Assembly (NCBI GenBank): GCA_028693645.1
Contig: JAQUUY010000002.1
Span: forward strand, 19,310 to 83,309
Reading direction: 5' to 3'
Source: Eubacteriales bacterium
GTDB lineage: Bacteria > Bacillota > Clostridia > Peptostreptococcales > Anaerovoracaceae
DNA: 64,000 nucleotides
Below are positions 28,210 through 38,674 of this stretch, in pieces. A model generated the notes under the pieces. That model was not told where the DNA came from and searched no databases. It was given only the letters and a program-made list of their open reading frames with translations. How positions within the stretch are numbered: position 1 is the stretch's first letter; every line of letters starts with the position of its first letter. A program made the translations under genes and the position numbers.

Positions 28210-29463
28210 TTATAGCACTTCCATAAAGTAAAGCGAATCCAATAAGTACTTCTGTTGCCAAGTCTCTGCCAGATTCCAAAGCAAGCGTTTCATGGCCTTT
28301 GTGGAACCGCCCTGACTCACCTTGTTTAGGTTTTGCTGAACGCGCAATCGAGTCTTCTCATCCGCCAATTCCCTGAAATAACCCCACACATGCTGTGCGG
28401 CATTCACCGCATTTCCAGCTGTGACCGGAGTCTCCATCGCCTCATCAATCAATTGGTAAAACGCAGAGAGCGGATATGACGTCTTGTCTTTCAAAAGTTG
28501 CCTGATCTCATTATAACTATTTGGCGAACGTTCGAGGACCAAATATTTATAACGCTCCCATTCCTTTTCTAATCTTTGAATTTTCGGTGCGGCAATGGCA
28601 TTAATACATTTTATCGCAGATAAATTTTTGTCCTTTACTTCCAACATGATGTCCATATCCTGTTGGGGCAGAGCGGAATAAAATTCTAAAAAATCATCAA
28701 CAGCCAGTGTCGCAGAATGCGCACCGGCTCGTTTTTCTTTATCGGCTTGAGAGTAATGCAATTTGGGGACTCCGTCGCTTGCTTTCCAAGTCTCACTGCA
28801 ACCATGAATCCATTCCGACACCGAACGGGAGTTGTCGCAATTCACTTGATGATGAAGGTTGTCAAACACAACGGGAATGCATTCGCTTTCGCCGATGCGA
28901 AGCACATCGGATATGGTATATTGACGATCGTCGTTTTCGATTACAAGTCGCTTTTGCACGTTTGCATCCAAACAATGGTATTGCTTAATAAAACGTTTCG
29001 TCGCAGCATCCTTATCTCCATAAACGCCCCCGATGTGAAGAATCAGTTTATGTTCTCCACCGAGCCCCATTGCATCCAAAAACCGCGTATGGTAATGCAA
29101 ATCGTCGATTGCCCGCGCCACGACGGCTTCATCCGTTGAATTCAGTACGGTATATTGCCCCGGATGCATCGAAAGGCGAATGCCGTTTGCCATTGCCTTT
29201 TGGCCGAGTTCCTGGAGTTTATCGCCGAATTCCTCCCACCAACGCAATGTGTTTACAGAGTGCGAGCCAAAGGGAATGATATCTGAGCTGATACGAAACA
29301 GCTTGATGCCGTTTTGTATGTTATAGTCTACTATTCTGTTGAGCGATTCCAAGTTCGTTTCAATTATGCTTCTCAAAACATCAGGAGTCGCATTTTTCAT
29401 GCTGCAAGTCCTCTGTTTTGTGCCTGGGACGCCCACCGTCAGGCATGCGTAGCCAATATTCAT
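28210..29463 (-). CDS. uvsE: UV DNA damage endonuclease
   Basis: MNIGYACLTVGVPGTKQRTC, LFRISSDIIPFGSH, RLSMHPGQYTVLNS, LHIGGVYGDK. Confidence 0.94.
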   Translation of the reverse strand: MNIGYACLTVGVPGTKQRTCSMKNATPDVLRSIIETNLESLNRIVDYNIQNGIKLFRISSDIIPFGSHSVNTLRWWEEFGDKLQELGQKAMANGIRLSMHPGQYTVLNSTDEAVVARAIDDLHYHTRFLDAMGLGGEHKLILHIGGVYGDKDAATKRFIKQYHCLDANVQKRLVIENDDRQYTISDVLRIGESECIPVVFDNLHHQVNCDNSRSVSEWIHGCSETWKASDGVPKLHYSQADKEKRAGAHSATLAVDDFLEFYSALPQQDMDIMLEVKDKNLSAIKCINAIAAPKIQRLEKEWERYKYLVLERSPNSYNEIRQLLKDKTSYPLSAFYQLIDEAMETPVTAGNAVNAAQHVWGYFRELADEKTRLRVQQNLNKVSQGGSTKAMKRLLWNLAETWQQKYLLDSLYFMEVL

Positions 29464-29518
29464 CTTTGAATCCCCCTGTTCATTCCACTATTAGTGACAC
29501 AAAAATCTATCAGAGAAT

Positions 29519-30523
29519 TTATAGAAACAAATAACTCAAGGCATTAAAAACATATCCGATTATGATAATTCCGACAGTCACAACGCCGAAAAATACCGCC
29601 AAAAGTTTGGCTTTAACTACCCTTTTCAGCATAATCATGGAGGGGAGAGACAAGGCCGTAACACCCATCATAAAGGACAGGACAGTGCCGATTCCCACGC
29701 CTTTATAGACCAAGGCTTCTGCAATTGGAAGCGTTCCGAAGATATCGGCATACATTGGTACCCCAACTACTGTTGCAACAATGACCGAGTACCATTTATC
29801 TTGGCCAAGGACAACGGAAATCACTTCTGCGGGAATCCAGTTATGGATTAAAGCGCCGATTCCAACTCCTACCAGAATATAAATCCAAACCTTTTTTACA
29901 ATATCCCTTACTTGTTCCTTTGCAAAATCGATTCTGTCGTTTACTCTCAGTTCAGCCTGTTCCATTTCCAACATTGGATTATTAAAAACAAAAGGCTCTA
30001 CATAGTTTTCCATTTTGGCCTTGCTTATAACGCTGCCCCCAATTACTGCAAGGACCAGACCCACAAGAACATAGGCAACCGCAATTTTCATATTGAATAT
30101 ACTGGCCAACAGAAGCATCGAAGCCAAGTCAACCAGCGGAGAGGAAATCAAGAACGAAAACGTCACGCCAATCGGAAGACCTGCATTCGTAAATCCAATG
30201 AAAAGCGGAATGGAAGAGCAGGAACAGAATGGAGTTATGGTTCCTAACAGCGCCGCAAGAACATTTGCCGAGGTGCCTTTATACCTTCCCAGTATTTTTT
30301 TTGTCCGTTCCGGTGGGAAAAAACTCTGTATATAGGATATCGTAAAAATCAAGACGGATAACAGGATAAAGATTTTCACGACGTCATAAATAAAAAAGTG
30401 CAGACTGCCGCCAAGCCTTTCTGTCACATCAAGGCCAAACACATTTTCAACCAAATACTTAACCAAGTCCGACAGCCACTGCATTTTTAAAACCTGACTG
30501 TTCAACCATTCAAAGATACCCAT
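29519..30523 (-). CDS. Permease (DUF318 / SO_0444-type metal efflux family)
   Basis: LLGTITPFCSCSSIPLFIGFTNAGLPIGVTFSFLISSPLVD. Confidence 0.88.
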   Translation of the reverse strand: MGIFEWLNSQVLKMQWLSDLVKYLVENVFGLDVTERLGGSLHFFIYDVVKIFILLSVLIFTISYIQSFFPPERTKKILGRYKGTSANVLAALLGTITPFCSCSSIPLFIGFTNAGLPIGVTFSFLISSPLVDLASMLLLASIFNMKIAVAYVLVGLVLAVIGGSVISKAKMENYVEPFVFNNPMLEMEQAELRVNDRIDFAKEQVRDIVKKVWIYILVGVGIGALIHNWIPAEVISVVLGQDKWYSVIVATVVGVPMYADIFGTLPIAEALVYKGVGIGTVLSFMMGVTALSLPSMIMLKRVVKAKLLAVFFGVVTVGIIIIGYVFNALSYLFL

Positions 30524-30538
30524 ATCAAAGCTCCTCCT

Positions 30539-30934
30539 TTACTTGCAAGCACAACCACATTGATTCAGATATTGGATTTTATCCTTCAGTCCGTCTCTAT
30601 CTGCGACAAGTTTCGGATAGGCTTCAATATCATGCATCGTATCTTTCAGCAAGTTTAACAAGATTTTGTTGTTTTGCTTCAACGCATAAAAAACATATTT
30701 TTCTTTTCTTTCGTCTTCTACTAAATTCAAATCTCTAAATTTAGAAAGGTTTTGTGATATTCTCGGTTGAGAAACACCTAATATCCCACTTAATTGGCAA
30801 ACGCAAAGCTCTTCCTGATAGAGGAGAATCAACATTCTCAACCTCGTCTCATCTGATAGTAATTTAAATATATTGGTTAATTGATCCACTGCTGTTTCCT
30901 CCTTTGACAAGCAAGCTTTCGGTTTCTTTTTCAT
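30539..30934 (-). CDS. ArsR-family metalloregulator
   Basis: LTNIFKLLSDETRLRMLILLYQEELCVCQLSGILGVSQPRISQNLSKFRDLNLV; C-terminal CGCACK. Confidence 0.93.
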   Translation of the reverse strand: MKKKPKACLSKEETAVDQLTNIFKLLSDETRLRMLILLYQEELCVCQLSGILGVSQPRISQNLSKFRDLNLVEDERKEKYVFYALKQNNKILLNLLKDTMHDIEAYPKLVADRDGLKDKIQYLNQCGCACK

Positions 30935-30993
30935 ATTACTATATGCTAATATGATTATATTATATTCTGTTTTCGCCTTCTGTCAAGCCCAAT

Positions 30994-31042
30994 AAAAAAG
31001 TTGTGGTATTCGATTTCTCAAACACCACAACTTTTTATTACT
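30994..31042 (-). terminator. Inverted repeat after the anti-sigma-like gene
   Basis: aaaaagttgtggt ... accacaacttttt. Confidence 0.7.
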
Positions 31043-31048
31043 TTCGCT

Positions 31049-32065
31049 TTACTTTGCAGTATAGTTTACTCCATCAAGTTGGATTCCTGAATAGTTTTTT
31101 AAATCGACAAGCTCTGTAAAAGAACCAATCACCATTACTTCCTCGTCATCCTCTTGCGCCATTCCCCCCTGGTATCCAAGTTCTTCATCCAAAGTCCCGT
31201 CCTGGTTAATCAGTCTTACCTCTGCGAAGTCTGCCTCCATGCCTTCCACTTTGTAGTAGTATCCGATTGAGGACAACTCAACAAGTTCAATTTCTGCTTC
31301 CTCCTCAGGATAAAGAGTAATCGCTTCCATGAATTCAGGAATATCAAATTGCATGCTTAACCCTTCAAATTCAATCGTTACAGGCTGTGAAAGATCTACG
31401 TTTTCAAGTTCAAAATCACAGCGATACGCTTTATAGTCCTTGTTTTTATTGTCATCGGTATACTGAAAAATTCCACTTGATCCCTGATTGGGATCCCCGC
31501 TTAGAAAAATAGGTTTTATCGTCATCGGAAAAACGTAATGTTTGTCAGTATTACTATTTATGATTCTTCGGCCTTCCTCTGTAAGAGCCTCCGTACTTAC
31601 GACAAAAACACATTGGTACTTGTCCGCAACAATTCCCTCTATATTGAATTTGATGTTCTCATTTTGAACACTTTCAATCGTTTCTACTGTTCTTTCGCTG
31701 TAAATTTGGGTATCATTTCCCCAAAATCGCTGCAATCCATCCATATGTGAAGCTCCGACTGCCACAATGCTGCAAACCATGACGGCCGCAATACAAAGCA
31801 ACGCCCTTCTCATGTGCTTTTTGTTCTTCACTCGGGTAGGATTTCCTACAAGCATTTCTTTTCGTTCGTCCTCCCGCATTATTTCTGATTCTTCAATCCC
31901 CGCCTTTTCGAGTACCTTCCTCTTTAAGAGGAGTTCTTCATCGAGAGAAAGAGTCACCTTGTCTATTCCCGTTAAAAGAGTTTCCGTTTCCTGTAAAGTC
32001 AACTCATCCAAGCCATTTAGCAATTCAACAATATCGTCGGGGGTATTTTTTATATTTTTACTCAT
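31049..32065 (-). CDS. DUF4179-like membrane anti-sigma-like protein
   Basis: One TM segment, large extracytoplasmic domain, gene overlaps the ECF sigma gene; start at MSKNIK 32065 with ggaggt RBS. Confidence 0.7.
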   Translation of the reverse strand: MSKNIKNTPDDIVELLNGLDELTLQETETLLTGIDKVTLSLDEELLLKRKVLEKAGIEESEIMREDERKEMLVGNPTRVKNKKHMRRALLCIAAVMVCSIVAVGASHMDGLQRFWGNDTQIYSERTVETIESVQNENIKFNIEGIVADKYQCVFVVSTEALTEEGRRIINSNTDKHYVFPMTIKPIFLSGDPNQGSSGIFQYTDDNKNKDYKAYRCDFELENVDLSQPVTIEFEGLSMQFDIPEFMEAITLYPEEEAEIELVELSSIGYYYKVEGMEADFAEVRLINQDGTLDEELGYQGGMAQEDDEEVMVIGSFTELVDLKNYSGIQLDGVNYTAK

Positions 32066-32627
32066 TTTCAAGACCTCCCATACCATTTCTCAATTTCTTT
32101 AACGCTCTTTCGTAGCGTTTTTCTATTGTTTTCACCTTCATATCCAAATCAATGCTAATTTCTCGAAGAGTCTGCCCTAAATAGTGCTTTCTGATTAGAA
32201 TTTCAGAGTCCGGAGATCCGAGAGCTTTGACCGAAGCAATCAATTTTTCTTTTTTCTCGGTCTCTAAAATTCCTTGCTCCACATTTTCATTTGCAATCAA
32301 TATGTTTTGCAGGTTGTCATCATACAAAGAAATGTCTTCTTGTCTTTTCGTTTTTTTATGAAACAGATTAATTGCTCTCCGCTTCGTAAATACTGCTAAG
32401 AATCCTTTTATTGAACCCTTTTCTAAATCGAGTTTATAGCGATTACAATAAAATTCATAAAATACATCACACACGAATTCTTCGATATCCTCCTTGCTGC
32501 AGGTCCCTAAAAGTTTGCTGTATGCGATTTTATAGACAAAACCCAAATATCTATCTGTTAATTCAGCATATCCTTGTTGTGGGTCTCTATTTAAAAGAGC
32601 TGCAAGCTTTTCATCTGAATCATCCAT
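32058..32627 (-). CDS. ECF-type RNA polymerase sigma factor
   Basis: MDDSDEKLAALLNRDPQQGYAELTDRYLGFVYKIAYSKL..; sigma-4 region GSPDSEILIRKHYLGQTLREISIDLDMKVKTIEKRYERALKKLR. Confidence 0.88.
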   Translation of the reverse strand: MDDSDEKLAALLNRDPQQGYAELTDRYLGFVYKIAYSKLLGTCSKEDIEEFVCDVFYEFYCNRYKLDLEKGSIKGFLAVFTKRRAINLFHKKTKRQEDISLYDDNLQNILIANENVEQGILETEKKEKLIASVKALGSPDSEILIRKHYLGQTLREISIDLDMKVKTIEKRYERALKKLRNGMGGLENE

Positions 32628-32835
32628 CCAAAGTACCTCCTCATTTTTTCTAAGACGTCTCATCTATTACATTCAAATTTATTTTACCAAACCCGACGTC
32701 TTTTGTTAAATATGCAAGGAACGTGAATCCTTCAAAATTGTCCTCACCCTTTCTATCATACACCAAATTTTTTCTCAAATGCCAGCTTGTCGATGGAACT
32801 GCTGTTTTGAAGCGCTTTTTATATAAACGAAACGA

Positions 32836-32864
32836 TTGAATTTTATTATAAAAAGTGTTATCAT
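32836..32864 (+). promoter_or_regulatory. Sigma-70 promoter of the ABC-F gene
   Basis: TTGAAT-17 bp-TATCAT. Confidence 0.6.
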
Positions 32865-32872
32865 ATTTATTC

Positions 32873-32902
32873 AAGAGCCTATCTATATTGGCTCTTTTTT
32901 TT
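32873..32902 (+). terminator. Hairpin + T-run in the very short ABC-F leader
   Basis: aagagcc-tatctatatt-ggctctt followed by tttttt, about 20 nt before the ATG. Confidence 0.55.
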
Positions 32903-32922
32903 ACGAAAAGAAAGGCAACAAC

Positions 32923-34659
32923 ATGATAAGAATTGAAAACCTCTCCTACTCCTTCCCACAGAAGGATTTATACAATAAAATTTCATTTACATTAGAAGCG
33001 GGTCAACATTGTGCTTTTATTGGCGCAAGCGGCAGCGGTAAAAGTACGCTGGTAGATTTGATTATGGATCCGGAACGCTATCTGTTTGACGGGACATTAG
33101 AGATAAACCCTGCTTGCAGAATTGGCTACGTAAGCCAGTTTTCCCAACCCGACAAAACAAAAGACATCACAGTGTTTGAATATATTGCAGAAGAATTTAT
33201 CAAGCTGCAAAATGAAATAACTTCGATTTGCAGTGAAATGGAAAGCTCCTTGGACCTCGATCCCTTGTTGGAGAAGTACCAGCAAGCCTTGGAGGCCTTT
33301 GCCTCAATCGGCGGAGATGATTTTGAAAGCAAAATCAACAAAAAACTAAATTTAGCAAAGCTAATCCATCTTAAAGATCTAAGGGTCTCCGAGCTTAGTG
33401 GCGGAGAATTCAAGCTGATTCAAGTAATCAAGGAAATGTTGAACCACCCGGACTTAATGATTATGGATGAACCGGATGTGTTTTTAGACTTTGAAAACCT
33501 CAATGCACTTAAAAATCTCATCAATGCACATAAAGGGATTCTCTTTGTCATTACGCACAACAGATATCTGTTGAATCATTGCTTTAATAAAATCGTGCAC
33601 CTTGAAAACACGGAGCTCCAAGAATTTGAAGGAAGATATATCGACTATAACTTCTCATTGCTCGAACGAAAAATCGAGTTACAGGAACTTTCTGCTGCCG
33701 ATACAGAAGAAATCCAGCGAAATGAAGTCTTAATCGACAGACTAAGATATATCTCATCCTACAATTCCGAATCTTCGAGAGGCAAAGCGCTAAATGCCAG
33801 AGTAAAAATACAAGAACGACTGGAAGCACGCAAAATCAAAGCGCCTTTCGTGAATATCAAGCAGCCGGATATCCGTTTACGCACAGATAACGAGATTGAA
33901 GAAAGCATTGCATTAAAAGTCAAAGGTTACAGTGTCGCCTTTGACGATATTCTTCTGAAAGATGTTAACTTCGAAATCAAGTCCACTGATAAAGTGGCTC
34001 TCATTGGTTCTAACGGTACCGGCAAAACGACTTTGTTCCGAGACATTTATAAAAACAGTCTTCCCTCCATTGAGATAAACGAAAACATTGAAGTGGCCTA
34101 TTTATCGCAGCTTCAAGGCGAAATGCTAAACGAGGCGAATACGATACTGGAAGAGTTCTTTGATGCCGGGTTTAAAACAAAGGAAGAAATCATCTCACAT
34201 CTTTTAACCTACGGGTTTGAGGAGGAAATCATCAATCAAAAAGTCGCCGCCTTATCTGGCGGCGAAAAGAACATACTTCAATTAGCAAAAATTTCTTCGA
34301 GTAAAGCAAACTTCTTGCTTCTCGATGAGCCGACAAGCCATTTAGACACCTATTCGCAAATAGCCCTGGAAAAAGCCATAGAGAACTATAATGGCGCCAT
34401 TCTCATGATTTCTCATGATTTTTATTCCATTTCAAACTGCATGGATTATGTTTTGCTCATTGAAGACAAGACGATTCGAAAAATGAATATGCGTAAGTTC
34501 AGAAAGATGATTTACAGCAGCCATTTTGACCGAGACTATTTGGAGCTTGAGCAAAAGAAAAAACTACTGGAAACGCAAATAACGTTGGCTTTAAAAGAAA
34601 ATGATTTTACACTTGCAAAAGTAATTCTGGAAGAGTTGGAAGCTCTGATTTATTCCTGA
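32923..34659 (+). CDS. ABC-F family ATP-binding protein
   Basis: Two ABC cassettes: GASGSGKSTL / LSGGEFKLIQ and GSNGTGKTTL / LSGGEKNILQLAKISSSKANFLLLDEPTSHLD; no TM domain; start at MIRIENL 32923. Confidence 0.93.
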   Translation: MIRIENLSYSFPQKDLYNKISFTLEAGQHCAFIGASGSGKSTLVDLIMDPERYLFDGTLEINPACRIGYVSQFSQPDKTKDITVFEYIAEEFIKLQNEITSICSEMESSLDLDPLLEKYQQALEAFASIGGDDFESKINKKLNLAKLIHLKDLRVSELSGGEFKLIQVIKEMLNHPDLMIMDEPDVFLDFENLNALKNLINAHKGILFVITHNRYLLNHCFNKIVHLENTELQEFEGRYIDYNFSLLERKIELQELSAADTEEIQRNEVLIDRLRYISSYNSESSRGKALNARVKIQERLEARKIKAPFVNIKQPDIRLRTDNEIEESIALKVKGYSVAFDDILLKDVNFEIKSTDKVALIGSNGTGKTTLFRDIYKNSLPSIEINENIEVAYLSQLQGEMLNEANTILEEFFDAGFKTKEEIISHLLTYGFEEEIINQKVAALSGGEKNILQLAKISSSKANFLLLDEPTSHLDTYSQIALEKAIENYNGAILMISHDFYSISNCMDYVLLIEDKTIRKMNMRKFRKMIYSSHFDRDYLELEQKKKLLETQITLALKENDFTLAKVILEELEALIYS

Positions 34660-34673
34660 TTTATTCGCTAACC

Positions 34674-34711
34674 GAAAGAGGACGGCATTTCAGATTTGCC
34701 GCCCTCTTTTC
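34674..34711 (+). terminator. Intrinsic terminator after the ABC-F gene
   Basis: gaaagaggacggca...ttgccgccctcttttc. Confidence 0.75.
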
Positions 34712-34846
34712 ATATCTTCCTTCTCTAAAATAAGATTGTCTTTTCTTCTTTGGGGTATCATCAAAGGGAGAAATCCATCGGAGAAAAACGAAAACAAAAT
34801 AATACAATACAACGATTTCATTTTAATAAACCTAAGGGGCGGCTTA

Positions 34847-36142
34847 ATGAAAAACAAATTAATCGCATTGGCAAAGACATTTCTCGCAGAGCATTACAAG
34901 TATCAAAAGGACTGTCGGAGAATCATTTTGATTTATTTGGCCTTGGGTTTGTTGTGGATTTATGCTTCTGACAAAGTTGCATATCTGCTTACTCCGGAAC
35001 CGGAAAACCTTTTGCTTCTAAGCATGTACAAAGGTTGGACCTATGTCGGAGTGACGGCATTGATTTTTTATGCCTTGATAAAAAAGCTCCTGAAAAAAAT
35101 AGAATTATCGGAGAGCGAAACGGCTTACCTGATTTTTCATGATGTTTTAACAGAAATATACAACAGGCGATTTTACGAGACGCAAGTATCTCTTTTGGAC
35201 AAGGAAGAGAACTTACCCATTTCCATTATACTTGCGGATATTAACGGGCTGAAAGTTGTTAACGATGCCTTGGGTCACCAAATCGGAGACCAAATTCTAA
35301 AAAGAGCCGCAAAAGCAATGCAAGAGGTTTGTCGAAAAAATGATGTTTTGGCTCGTTGGGGCGGGGACGAATTTGTGTTATTACTCCCCAAAACAACCGC
35401 AGAAGAAGCGGAGGTCTTCATCAACAAAATTCAGGAAAACTGCATCTCCCACAGCGAGGAAATGCTTCCCGTAGATATGGCTTTGGGCCGCGCAACTAAA
35501 AACGACAAAGAAACCAGCATATCGGAAATTCTCAAAAAAGCAGAAGATGCAATGTACAAAAACAAGATGGTACAAAGCAAAGGCCTTCGCGGAAATATCA
35601 TAAATATGATACTAAAAACATTATACGAAAAGAACCCAAGAGAAGAAGCGCATTCAGAAAGAGTCGGAGAAATTGCTGCTAAAATTGGTGCGGCATTAGG
35701 CTTTTCAGAGATTGCCGTTTTCCAGCTCCAAGCGATAGGACGCCTACATGATATTGGCAAAATAGGAATAGCCGAAGGCATCCTTAACAATCCACGGCGG
35801 CTTAACGAAATAGAACTGGAAGAAGTGAAACGGCATCCCGAGGCGGGATATCGGATTTTAAGTGCAACAAAGGAAATGACTGAACTGGCCGACTGCGTTT
35901 TGTCTCATCATGAACGTTGGGATGGAAATGGCTACCCAAAAGGATTAAGCGGTGTAACTATTCCTATCGAAGCAAGAATCATCGCTTTAGCAGATGCTTA
36001 TGACGCCATGTCGAGCGAACGCCCCTACCGCAAGCCGCTGCCACCGGATGCTATCTACAATGAAATCAAGAACAATGCAGGGCATCAATTTGATCCTGCG
36101 ATTGCTCAAGTTTTTTTAGAAAAAGTAATCAATTCCCTATAG
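34847..36142 (+). CDS. Membrane GGDEF + HD-GYP cyclic-di-GMP protein
   Basis: RWGGDEF; HDIGKIGI, HPEAGYRIL, HHERWDGNGYPKGLSG. Confidence 0.93.
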   Translation: MKNKLIALAKTFLAEHYKYQKDCRRIILIYLALGLLWIYASDKVAYLLTPEPENLLLLSMYKGWTYVGVTALIFYALIKKLLKKIELSESETAYLIFHDVLTEIYNRRFYETQVSLLDKEENLPISIILADINGLKVVNDALGHQIGDQILKRAAKAMQEVCRKNDVLARWGGDEFVLLLPKTTAEEAEVFINKIQENCISHSEEMLPVDMALGRATKNDKETSISEILKKAEDAMYKNKMVQSKGLRGNIINMILKTLYEKNPREEAHSERVGEIAAKIGAALGFSEIAVFQLQAIGRLHDIGKIGIAEGILNNPRRLNEIELEEVKRHPEAGYRILSATKEMTELADCVLSHHERWDGNGYPKGLSGVTIPIEARIIALADAYDAMSSERPYRKPLPPDAIYNEIKNNAGHQFDPAIAQVFLEKVINSL

Positions 36143-38380
36143 AATCTCTTTATTAAAATGTCCTCTTGTGTCGGTCTCCTTATTAAAGACAGCTTTATCT
36201 GCTCCGCCATTTAATTTATCTAAGGCCTTATTAATGGTTTTCACAACCTGTTCTTTTGATTCCACTGTGAAGTTTAATCTGAATGCCTCGATTCCGTTTA
36301 TGCTTGGTAGCTCATCTAAAAGATTAAGCGTCTTCCCATTAAGAATCGTTGTTGTACAATCGTCATGGCAAATGATAGGGAAGGTTCCATGCTCATCTTT
36401 TAACTCATAGCTATTCTTTTTGCAAACATCGCACTGATTCATTTTTTTCAGCGGACAATATTTTGTAAATAGCATAGGAGCTCTACCATATACAATCATT
36501 TCCAGTGCAGGATAGCCCTCATTTTCTTCGTAATAGGCATTCATTAAATCTTCCATTTGTCTCTTATTCAATTCATAAGATAAGGTCACTCGTTTCGCAC
36601 CCAATCGATATAATTCATAGCAACTGGTAGAATTAACAACATTAAAAGAATAGTCCGTAACAAAAGGATTCGTTTTTCGGTAGTGATAAATTCCGCCATA
36701 TCCTCCGATTAGTACTTGCCCTTCTTTTTCTTTATAATCGTTCTGGTTTCTTCTAACAACGTTTTCAAAATAAATTTCCTTAATTCCACAGCTCACGCAG
36801 GCATCATACTGTTCCTTCGTTGTTACAGCGGCCGTAAGGTATGGTTTTTCAGGAGCAAAGCTTATTTTTTCTTTGGCGACCAAGGCCTTGGTTCTTTTAT
36901 TCTTGCTGTTAAGCTTTAAGTCATATAATCCCTGTACAATATCTCTTCTTGCTACATTTAACATTTTCGATGGAATAAAGGCATTGTGTTCCTCAAAATC
37001 GACATCATGAAGTTCAAATATCGTATCGTTTAATTTTGAAAATTGCTTGATTACCTGCTCTTTCGTTGATGGGTTATTCATTGCTTCACCCAGGATTTCC
37101 TCGCCTTCATAGGAATAATGAAAGCCTAAGCCCTCCGCCTCAATCATCAACTTTGCACCCGGAGATGCATACACGCTAATATCCAGGTTAAAACGCTTAA
37201 ATTCTTTTTCCAGTGATGATTCTAACTCTTTATAGTAGAAAGAATCTTTCGTTATATATACTGCATCGCCCTTGGAGAGCTTTTCTTTGATTTTGATGTA
37301 GCAGACATCCTCTGCTTTGTTGATTAAGTTGCCATCTTTATCATACAGTTTTACAACGTTTAAAATAACATCTTCGTTGTTATGACTGATTCTGATGATA
37401 TCGTTTTGATTTAGAGTACGTGTCAGTGTTATTTCATACATGTCTTTCACGCTCTTGCTGATATTTCCAATTTCGTAACCAAAGTTATTCGGCCTTAAGA
37501 TGTTTGTGATATCTTTCGGATCTTCATGAAACAAATAGCCTTTCGTAAATGTTCTATTGAATGTTTTACTCAGATTATCTTTATCTACTTCGGTTATTTT
37601 ATGATCTAAGGCCATACGATATTTTGATACAACATTAGCAACATACGCAGGCTCTTTCATTCGACCTTCTATTTTTAAAGAATCAATTTCTTTTAAATCA
37701 TCGATGTGATCAATTGTGTTTAAGTCCTTCGTAGATAGAATATAGTTTTTCCCTAAAGAGGTCTCTGTTGTCGTATCAATTACTTCATACTCCTTACGAC
37801 AGGAACCAACACATCTTCCGCGATTTCCGCTTCGATAGCCGATTAATCCGGACATGAGACAGTTTCCGGAATAAGATACGCATAACGCACCGTGAACAAA
37901 AATTTCTACCGGTATTTTAGCGATTCTTTTGATCTCTTTTACCTTTTCGATCTCAACCTCACGCGCCAGAACAACTCTTTTAGCGCCAAGTTCTTTCATT
38001 AATAAAGTTCCGTCTACATCGTCGATTCCCATTTGCGTTGAACAATGCACGTCCATATCAAGAAAGTTTTCAACTGCATAATCGAAAGCAGCCAAATCCT
38101 GCACGATAATTCCATCCACACCAATTTCATTTAATTCGCGCATCTGTGCTTGCATCTCTTCCCTTTCGCTTTCAAAAACGAGGGTATTCATTGTGACATA
38201 GATTTTAACATTCCTCAGGTGCGCATACGTAACAGACTCTTTTAACGATTCTAAATCAAAATTTGATGAATATGCACGTGCACCAAATTTTTGCATTCCT
38301 AAGTATATTGCATCACAACCATTAGAAATTGCAGCTTTTAAAGCTTCCATATTTCCTGCCGGTGCTAATAATTCAGTCAT
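36137..38380 (-). CDS. Peptidase U32 family protein
   Basis: MTELLAPAGNMEALKAAISNGCDAIYLG, LKIEGRMKEPAYVANVVSKYRMALD. Confidence 0.93.
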   Translation of the reverse strand: MTELLAPAGNMEALKAAISNGCDAIYLGMQKFGARAYSSNFDLESLKESVTYAHLRNVKIYVTMNTLVFESEREEMQAQMRELNEIGVDGIIVQDLAAFDYAVENFLDMDVHCSTQMGIDDVDGTLLMKELGAKRVVLAREVEIEKVKEIKRIAKIPVEIFVHGALCVSYSGNCLMSGLIGYRSGNRGRCVGSCRKEYEVIDTTTETSLGKNYILSTKDLNTIDHIDDLKEIDSLKIEGRMKEPAYVANVVSKYRMALDHKITEVDKDNLSKTFNRTFTKGYLFHEDPKDITNILRPNNFGYEIGNISKSVKDMYEITLTRTLNQNDIIRISHNNEDVILNVVKLYDKDGNLINKAEDVCYIKIKEKLSKGDAVYITKDSFYYKELESSLEKEFKRFNLDISVYASPGAKLMIEAEGLGFHYSYEGEEILGEAMNNPSTKEQVIKQFSKLNDTIFELHDVDFEEHNAFIPSKMLNVARRDIVQGLYDLKLNSKNKRTKALVAKEKISFAPEKPYLTAAVTTKEQYDACVSCGIKEIYFENVVRRNQNDYKEKEGQVLIGGYGGIYHYRKTNPFVTDYSFNVVNSTSCYELYRLGAKRVTLSYELNKRQMEDLMNAYYEENEGYPALEMIVYGRAPMLFTKYCPLKKMNQCDVCKKNSYELKDEHGTFPIICHDDCTTTILNGKTLNLLDELPSINGIEAFRLNFTVESKEQVVKTINKALDKLNGGADKAVFNKETDTRGHFNKEIL

Positions 38381-38552
38381 TTTTTCCTCCATACCCCTCA
38401 ATTACTTTGATTTTTATGCAGCCTAGGCTGCTTTGAATTTGTCACAGTCGAATTATAACAATTCACACTGCACAACACAAGGACAGTTGCCAAAACAATG
38501 ACGTCTGTTTTAGGTCGTGCATAGATTTGCATATACAACCAGATATAAATAA

Positions 38553-38590
38553 AAACTCTAAACGCATCAAATACAATGCGTTTAGAGTTT
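38553..38590. terminator. Perfect 15-bp inverted repeat
   Basis: aaactctaaacgcat ... atgcgtttagagttt. Confidence 0.55.
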
Positions 38591-38674
38591 CAACTTTGGA
38601 AACAATACCCCGTTACATATAATCCCCTCTGTGGTTTTACTTATCGTTTTTTTATATATAACAGTTTGAAGTAA

